NCBI GenBank assembly: GCA_021162325.1 | Contig: JAGGYV010000146.1 | Coordinates: 1-10,342 of the forward strand | Direction of reading: 5' to 3' | DNA: 10,342 nt | Source: Desulfobacteraceae bacterium | GTDB taxonomy: Bacteria > Desulfobacterota > Desulfobacteria > Desulfobacterales > Desulfosalsimonadaceae | In this document: positions 6,155 to 10,342 of the stretch, piece after piece | How positions within the stretch are numbered: the stretch's first letter is position 1 | How the letters are laid out: each line of letters starts with the position of its first letter | Notes under the pieces: model-generated | Databases searched by the model: none | Told to the model about the DNA's origin: nothing | What the model saw: the letters and a program-made list of their open reading frames with translations, nothing else | Translations under genes and position numbers: made by a program

Positions 6155-7738
6155 TTATACCCGGTTCAGGCGCGCATACGCCCGACGATTGCGTTTATAA
6201 ATATTTTTAAATTCCTTAAACATCCGATCATAGATGACAATGTGTTCCGGGTTCGGGGAATACATTTTACCGACTTCAACCGCATCTGCGACATCATCAA
6301 AGTTCATATATCCCATGGCAACGGATGCCAGAAATGCCGCCCCCCGGACATTGGCCAAGATGGGCTGTTTGATCTGCAATATTTCCCGGTTAAACACATC
6401 CGCATATATCTGGCACCAGACATCGGATGCCGCCCCGCCCCCTATCATCCGAACGGTATCTAACCGTCGTTTAACAAATTTTTCCACCGATTCCAGCAGC
6501 CAGCGGCCATTAAACGCCACGCCCTCCAAAACAGCCCGAACCATATGTTCACGGGTGGTTTCCAGGCTCTGATTAAAAAAACCGCCGCGAACATATTTAT
6601 CGTCTAACGGGGTCCGTTCTCCGTAAAGCCAGGGTGTAAAAATGATCCCACCACTTCCCGGTGCAATTTTATCCGCCATGGCGTCAAAAATCTGATAAAC
6701 ATTTGACGGACATTGCCCCACAAGAAGATCATCTTTGTGGAAAAAAATATTGTCCCGTAAAAATGTCAGACAGGCGCCGGCGGTTTCCTGTTCATTGGCC
6801 ACAAAATACCGGCCGGGAATCGCGGAAGGCAAAGACGCAATCCCCCGGAAAATATCTGTTTTTTTAAAGGGAACATGGCAGGTCAGCCACGATGACGTGC
6901 CAATATAAAAATGGGCGTCATAATCGGCTACGCCGCCGGAGCCAATGGCTGCAGCCTGGACATCCGGGGTCCCCATGATGACTTCGACATCCGGGCGCAA
7001 ACCCAGTTCCTCGGCCAATTCCTGCTTTAAAGGCCCCAGAATATCTGTCGCCTGTTTTAGTTCCGGCAATTTCTCTTTTTCAATGGTGGACATGCGGAGC
7101 AACTGGTCATTATAGGTGATATTGTTGATGTTCCGGTTGTCCGTCACCCAATGAAGGGTAATCGAATCAAAGGACGCCGCGAATTTTCCGGTCAACCGCA
7201 GATTAATATAATCTTTGGGTTCCAAAAACTTGTAGGTTTTTCGGTAAATGTCCGGTTGTTTATTTTTGATATATAAAATATGGGCGATGGAATCTTTGCC
7301 GGAAAGACTGGGAGCCCCACCGGTTAGGCGCAGCCAGCGGGCAATCTTTGAAATACCGTACCCTTCAACCTTCACAAAGCCATCTGATATTTCCTTCACA
7401 TGCTGACTGCCCCGGGAATCCAGCCATATCAGGGCATTGGTCAAATGGTTGCCGTTTCTGTCCACCGCCACCGTTCCGGACCACTGGGTGGAACAGCTGA
7501 CGGCAATAATATCCTCCGGGGGAACCCGTTTTTTATTCAATAAAATCTTAAATGTTTCAAGAATGGTTTCCCACCACTGATCCGGGTCCTGCTCCGCGCC
7601 GCCGTCCGGCAACAGAAAAAGATCATTTTCAATAAATGCGGATTCAATCACTTTTCCTGCGGTACTCACCAGTGCGGATTTAGGCCCTGACGTTCCCAGA
7701 TCAACAGCAAGGATATACTTGTCATTCTTTTCCGGCAT
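6155..7738 (-). CDS. FGGY-family carbohydrate kinase (xylulokinase-like)
   Basis: FGGY kinases transfer the gamma phosphate of ATP to a sugar or polyol in the cytoplasm. The 527-residue protein has the actin-like ATPase layout. The N-terminal phosphate loop is YILAVDLGTSGPK (8-20, Asp13 and Lys20), followed by WLDSRG (105-110), as in xylulokinases. The expected catalytic-base region GTPDVQAAAIGSGG has Asp259. The second phosphate motif is YIGTSSW (278-284), and the adenosine motif IGGGAAS lies at 432-438. It is a little longer than typical xylulokinase (about 480-500 residues), so the substrate could be another sugar or polyol and I give no gene symbol. The ATG at 7738 lacks a strong ribosome site (only a distant GGAAA), which may mean translation linked to the lipoprotein gene ending 46 bp upstream. 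No sugar transporter or isomerase gene lies nearby to reveal the substrate. Confidence 0.88.
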   Translation of the reverse strand: MPEKNDKYILAVDLGTSGPKSALVSTAGKVIESAFIENDLFLLPDGGAEQDPDQWWETILETFKILLNKKRVPPEDIIAVSCSTQWSGTVAVDRNGNHLTNALIWLDSRGSQHVKEISDGFVKVEGYGISKIARWLRLTGGAPSLSGKDSIAHILYIKNKQPDIYRKTYKFLEPKDYINLRLTGKFAASFDSITLHWVTDNRNINNITYNDQLLRMSTIEKEKLPELKQATDILGPLKQELAEELGLRPDVEVIMGTPDVQAAAIGSGGVADYDAHFYIGTSSWLTCHVPFKKTDIFRGIASLPSAIPGRYFVANEQETAGACLTFLRDNIFFHKDDLLVGQCPSNVYQIFDAMADKIAPGSGGIIFTPWLYGERTPLDDKYVRGGFFNQSLETTREHMVRAVLEGVAFNGRWLLESVEKFVKRRLDTVRMIGGGAASDVWCQIYADVFNREILQIKQPILANVRGAAFLASVAMGYMNFDDVADAVEVGKMYSPNPEHIVIYDRMFKEFKNIYKRNRRAYARLNRV

Positions 7739-7784
7739 AATCAGTTAAATATTTCCGATTGAATTTTCTAATACCAATGCGCCT

Positions 7785-8375
7785 TTATCGACCGGGGGTA
7801 TAAATAAACGAAACCGCCCGGGTCTGGTCCGATGCCAGGCTAATGCTCAGATTCAGCACCCGATTTTCATCCGCCAAAACTGTGCCCAGATCCAGATTTC
7901 CGTTCGCATCCGTTGCCACCTGTTTGTGAAAGGTTCGCTGCTTGTCTTCAATCACCAGCATTTCGTTGGCAGCCAGCTCTTTTTCGCCGCATACGACGAA
8001 TTTACCGGTATTATATTTTGCCAAAGGCGTTATAGTCTTAGACAATTCGGAAACCGCCTGCGCTTTGCCCATATCAATAAACCCCAGACCAAAAAATATT
8101 ATTTCTACCATGGAAAAAACCCTGCCCCGGACCTGTTTCTGTGAAACACGGACTTTTTCAGCGATTTCCGAGCATTGGGGTGTTCTTTCAAGATAAATGA
8201 CATTGGATCGAATCCCGCCGGAATATTTGTATTTGGCAAAATCTCCCACAGACTTCTTACCGTCTTCCAATTTAACTACCGGCGCTCCCATGCGTGTTAA
8301 CACAGTGGAACATCCTGATACACTGACGGCTAATAATAAGATTAAAAAAATCCGGGTGATTCTGGCATTCATCAT
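7785..8375 (-). CDS. Putative lipoprotein of unknown function (196 aa)
   Basis: I do not recognise the family. The reading frame is open further upstream to 8444, but the ATG at 8375 (or the adjacent ATG at 8372) follows GGAAAGGA by 5-8 nt and begins a clean lipoprotein signal: MMNARITR, a hydrophobic stretch (9-19), then the lipobox VSGC with lipidated Cys22. The residue after it is Ser, which in Gram-negative bacteria suggests outer-membrane sorting. The mature part has two cysteines (68 and 129) that might form a disulfide. It also has a hydrophobic segment near 86-101 (FSMVEIIFFGLGF) that could be a membrane-contacting or buried strand. Its C-terminal third looks beta-rich (LVIEDK...NLDLGTVL...LNLSISL). 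It ends 46 bp before the kinase gene and is divergent from another lipoprotein gene. Lipoprotein status is fairly secure; function is unknown. Confidence 0.8.
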   Translation of the reverse strand: MMNARITRIFLILLLAVSVSGCSTVLTRMGAPVVKLEDGKKSVGDFAKYKYSGGIRSNVIYLERTPQCSEIAEKVRVSQKQVRGRVFSMVEIIFFGLGFIDMGKAQAVSELSKTITPLAKYNTGKFVVCGEKELAANEMLVIEDKQRTFHKQVATDANGNLDLGTVLADENRVLNLSISLASDQTRAVSFIYTPGR

Positions 8376-8415
8376 GATTATCCTTTCCATCAATAAATTT
8401 GTCGAATTTAACTGA

Positions 8416-8467
8416 TTGACATAAAAATGAAATATTTGGTACATAATTATTCATTTGTATACCAAAT
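8416..8467. promoter_or_regulatory. Divergent promoter region with TTGACA box and 8-bp dyad
   Basis: The 134-bp space between the two lipoprotein starts is AT-rich. On the plus strand TTGACA (8416-8421) is a perfect -35 box; GTACAT (17-bp spacing) or CATAAT (8442-8447, 20-bp spacing) may be the -10. ATTTGGTA (8434-8441) and TACCAAAT (8460-8467) form a perfect inverted repeat 26 bp centre to centre. The first arm lies inside the presumed promoter spacer, as an operator would. The regulator, and which of the two genes it controls, are unknown. Confidence 0.45.
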
Positions 8468-8509
8468 AGCAATTGCAATCTCAACTAATAATCCGGCAAG
8501 GAGACCATC

Positions 8510-9004
8510 GTGAAACAATTACTGATTTCCATTTTTTTAATTTTCACCATCACGGGTTGTATGATGGAACCCTATAAACAAGCATTTAATAAGAATTGCG
8601 GCCCATATCCTGAAAATTACCTGGAAATTATCAACGGATTTCTGGCACATGACTTAGAGAATCCCGAAAGCATTCAGAATCTGACCATTATCCAACCGCC
8701 GAAGAAAAGAGCACTGAAAAACCATCGGGAATCCATATCCCTTGCCAAGGGCAATGAAATTTGGGAGTGTTTCATCGCTTTTGACGCAAAAAACAGAAAC
8801 AATAAAATTGTGCGGGATTTTCATGTGGTCTGGATTCGCAACGGCAGGATTATGGCGTATGACTATCAAAAACCGGAACTGAATTACCGCTTTGAACACC
8901 GATTAAATCCCACCCCCGCCAACGAAGCAGCCCCGAAAGAAAGCACGAAAAAAAGCACGGTGGAAAGCACGGAAGAGCAAACCGAAAAAATCATTTTTGA
9001 ATAA
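8510..9004 (+). CDS. Putative lipoprotein of unknown function (164 aa)
   Basis: A GTG start with an ideal ribosome site (AAGGAG, 6 nt spacing) opens a lipoprotein signal: MKQLLISIFLIFTITGC with the lipobox ITGC and Cys17. The mature domain reads PYPENYLEIINGFL (32-45), DLENPES (48-54), then WECFIAFDAKNR (85-96) and VVWIRNGRIMAYD (106-118). This order (YP-x-NY, L-x-xP-x-S, a NAKN-like turn, then I-R-x-G) resembles small secreted or lipoprotein domains seen in other proteobacteria, but I cannot name the family and the resemblance is from memory only. Cys30 and Cys87 may form a disulfide. The last 30 residues are a low-complexity, charged Ser/Thr/Glu/Lys tail encoded by GAAAGCACG-type DNA repeats (8939-8971), likely disordered. 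It is the only plus-strand gene here, divergent from the other lipoprotein and convergent with rsmA. Confidence 0.82.
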   Translation: MKQLLISIFLIFTITGCMMEPYKQAFNKNCGPYPENYLEIINGFLAHDLENPESIQNLTIIQPPKKRALKNHRESISLAKGNEIWECFIAFDAKNRNNKIVRDFHVVWIRNGRIMAYDYQKPELNYRFEHRLNPTPANEAAPKESTKKSTVESTEEQTEKIIFE

Positions 9005-9008
9005 CGCC

Positions 9009-9056
9009 ATCCCGATCGACGTTGGTAGAAATCGTCGGTCGGGATTCTTTCCCGAC
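9009..9056 (+). terminator. Hairpin cluster between convergent genes, probable terminator
   Basis: Positions 9009-9021 pair with 9033-9045 (13 bp with one G-T pair) around an 11-base loop and are followed by TCTTT. An overlapping hairpin, GTCGGGA-TTCTT-TCCCGAC (9038-9056), uses the same middle segment, so the two are mutually exclusive. The position, just after the lipoprotein stop and before the rsmA stop on the other strand, fits termination. The T-run is weak, so efficiency is uncertain. Confidence 0.55.
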
Positions 9057-9072
9057 AATGGGCAGGAAACCA

Positions 9073-9921
9073 TCAGTCCGGATAGCTGAAAAACGCATTC
9101 GTCAACGCCACAAACTCAGCCACGGACAAGGATTCGGCCCGCCGGGCAGAATCAATCTCCGCATGGGCCAGAATATTTTTAATGGATTCGGCATCATTTT
9201 TTATACTGATATTTGCCAGCGCATTTTTTAAGGTTTTTCTTCTCGTGGAAAAAGCCGCCTTTACAACTGCCGACAGCAACGCTTCATCCGCCACCGGGTT
9301 TTCAATATTTTTTTTAAACTGAATCCCAATAACCTCCGAAGCCACTTTGGGTTTGGGCAAAAAAAGATGCGCCCCCACTGTGGCCAGTTTTTTTACATCC
9401 GCACTGTATTGCAGCATCACGGACAATCGCCCGTAATCCTTTGATCCCGGCCCGGCCGCCAGGCGCCGGGCCACTTCCTTCTGAAACATCAAGGCTGCCC
9501 GGTCGATGGACTGTTTCGCGTTCAGCAGGGCGATCAGGATCTGTGAAGAAATATTATACGGCAAATTTCCCAAAACCACTAATTTCCGGTTTTCCTTTTC
9601 ACTGATTTCATTAATATCAACCGTCAAAATGTCTTTATTAATTAAGATGACATTATGGATTTCGTTGGCTGCCAGTTCTGTTTGAAAAACTTCGGCGACC
9701 TGCGGGTCTTTTTCCACTGCGTAAACGCATTTCACCTGCCGGGCCGCCGGAAGAGTCAATGCACCGAGCCCTGCCCCGATTTCAAGAACAATGTCTTCTG
9801 CGGACAATTTGGCCCGGTCAACGATCATCCGGCCAGTGGACGGATCCTTTAAAAAATTCTGGCCAAACTGTTTTTTGGGATGCAACGATTTTGAAGCAAG
9901 AAGGGTTCCGGGAGACGTCAT
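9073..9921 (-). CDS. rsmA: 16S rRNA (adenine1518-N6/adenine1519-N6)-dimethyltransferase
   Basis: RsmA/KsgA dimethylates two adjacent adenines in the 3'-terminal helix of 16S rRNA, using S-adenosylmethionine, late in small-subunit assembly. The 282-residue protein has the full family pattern. The N-terminal motif KKQFGQNFL is at 16-24, SAM motif I VLEIGAGLGALT is at 45-56, and the acidic ribose-binding AVEKD follows. Motif IV NLPYNISSQ (119-127, with Asn119 and Tyr122) is the adenine-binding site. FQKEVARRL and PKPKVAS are also present, and the C-terminal region has AAFSTRRKTLKNAL. Length is normal for the family. The ATG at 9921 has no clear Shine-Dalgarno sequence, but it leaves a usual-length N-terminus before the first motif. 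The upstream 420 bp hold no recognisable operon partner such as pdxA, so the gene appears to stand alone. Confidence 0.96.
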   Translation of the reverse strand: MTSPGTLLASKSLHPKKQFGQNFLKDPSTGRMIVDRAKLSAEDIVLEIGAGLGALTLPAARQVKCVYAVEKDPQVAEVFQTELAANEIHNVILINKDILTVDINEISEKENRKLVVLGNLPYNISSQILIALLNAKQSIDRAALMFQKEVARRLAAGPGSKDYGRLSVMLQYSADVKKLATVGAHLFLPKPKVASEVIGIQFKKNIENPVADEALLSAVVKAAFSTRRKTLKNALANISIKNDAESIKNILAHAEIDSARRAESLSVAEFVALTNAFFSYPD

Positions 9922-10076
9922 GATTTTTTCGCATAAATTAAAAAGTGATTTGAATTATTTCCTTACCGGTTTTATTTTTAACCGACATTTTTTAAAATTA
10001 CCACTTTTTTTTAACTTTCTTCATTTTCTGCTGGATTATTTAATAAAATTTTCATGCGGAATTTAATATTTATTGA
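9922..10076. other. AT-rich intergenic region upstream of rsmA
   Basis: This stretch is strongly AT-rich with many A- and T-runs and should hold the rsmA promoter on the minus strand, but no box pair stands out. A weak dyad, CGGTT/AACCG, lies at 9967-9971 and 9980-9984. The small plus-strand open frame crossing from rsmA into it is a shadow. Confidence 0.5.
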
Positions 10077-10342
10077 TTAAATTGGCCTCCCGCATATTCC
10101 CAAAAAATCGAGCAACACGTATATGGCGATACTTTCTCCGGCTTGCCGCCGGCCCAGGAATGTCGGACAAAAGCCCTTTGTTCCGGATCCTGCGAACAGT
10201 TCATCTGTCAGGCCGCTAAGGGCTCGGGAATAAATAACTCGACGTTTTGGCTTATTATTTTTCCCGTCTTCTGTGTTGCTTTGTCGGTCAAATAGCCAGC
10301 TATGCTCTCGGCAAAGCGCCTTGAAGACGAAAAAAATTCCAG
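10077..10342 (-). other. Palindrome-rich block with a partial minus-strand open frame (unidentified)
   Basis: The GC content rises sharply at about 10086. On the minus strand one frame is open from the right edge to a TAA at 10077-10079 (87 residues; it includes REHSWLFDRQSNTEDGKN and GFCPTFLGRRQAGES). I recognise no protein family in it. The same DNA is dense in inverted repeats: CGTCTTC/GAAGACG (10265-10271, 10323-10329), GCTTTGTCG with 10309-10317, ATAGC/GCTAT (10292-10303), CCGGC/GCCGG (10138-10152), and ACAG/CTGT near 10198-10210. This pattern fits a dispersed non-coding repeat better than a gene, but a truncated C-terminal coding fragment cannot be excluded. Confidence 0.35.
10265..10329. 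repeat. 65-bp nested palindrome
   Basis: Three nested stems share one centre: CGTCTTC/GAAGACG (7 bp), GCTTTGTCG/CGGCAAAGC (9 bp with one G-T pair; 10278-10286 with 10309-10317), and AATAGCCAGCTAT at the tip (ATAGC 10292-10296 with GCTAT 10299-10303). No T-run follows on either strand, so it does not look like an intrinsic terminator. It may be part of a larger repeat element continuing past the window edge. Confidence 0.7.

Noticed and set aside
5826..6463. Short open frames on both strands crossing the repeat region (RHSREGGNP and FAGMT-type peptides)
   Set aside because: These peptides are translations of the ATTCCCGC...GCGGGAAT repeat, a well-known source of false genes.
8376..8444. Longer 219-residue reading of the minus-strand lipoprotein starting at 8444
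   Set aside because: It would bury the lipoprotein signal 23 residues inside the protein; the ATG at 8375 has the ribosome site and a correct signal peptide.
9791..10066. Plus-strand 91-codon open frame overlapping the rsmA start
   Set aside because: Half lies antisense to rsmA and half in AT-rich DNA giving a Phe/Leu-rich peptide; no ribosome site.
10081..10342. Group II intron or retron RNA
   Set aside because: Several hairpins are present, but I find no domain V-like motif or reverse transcriptase, and no paired end sequences to support either.

Overview
The window looks like a chromosomal stretch from an anaerobic, moderately AT-rich Gram-negative bacterium. It best fits a sulfate-reducing Desulfobacterales-type (Desulfobacterota) genome. 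The main evidence is a large single-chain pyruvate:ferredoxin oxidoreductase whose cysteine and thiamine-diphosphate residues fall almost exactly where they do in the Desulfovibrio africanus enzyme. Two Lol-type lipoproteins and several intergenic palindromic repeats agree with this. The taxon is an inference from gene content, not a measured match.

Layout from left to right. (1) Positions 1-188, minus strand: the first 62 codons of a type III restriction-modification DNA methyltransferase, cut by the left edge. (2) Positions 189-571: no gene, but a permuted inverted-repeat element (243-327), a long imperfect hairpin (396-469) and a strong intrinsic terminator (484-526). (3) Positions 572-4123, minus: pyruvate:ferredoxin oxidoreductase. 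(4) Positions 4279-5790, minus: a PLP-dependent lyase closely resembling sphingosine-1-phosphate lyase, probably starting at a TTG. (5) Positions 5803-6154: no gene, with a 132-bp repeat made of 26-bp perfect inverted arms around three 19-bp tandem units. (6) Positions 6155-7738, minus: an FGGY-family sugar kinase. (7) Positions 7785-8375, minus, and 8510-9004, plus: two divergent genes for small unidentified lipoproteins, sharing a promoter region with an 8-bp dyad. (8) Positions 9073-9921, minus: rsmA/ksgA, the 16S rRNA dimethyladenosine transferase, convergent with the plus-strand lipoprotein gene across a hairpin cluster. (9) Positions 9922-10342: AT-rich DNA, then a palindrome-rich GC-richer block that is either a dispersed repeat or the end of an unrecognised minus-strand gene.

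How the genes relate: pyruvate oxidoreductase is central carbon and electron metabolism (pyruvate to acetyl-CoA plus reduced ferredoxin) and appears to be its own transcription unit. The lyase and kinase lie in the same orientation but are separated by 350 bp of repeat DNA, so a shared pathway is possible but not shown. The lipoprotein gene at 7785-8375 and the kinase are only 46 bp apart and may be co-transcribed. I see no obvious new defence or mobile system here. The only defence-related gene is the truncated methyltransferase, and the less usual features are the lyase in an anaerobe and the structured intergenic repeats.
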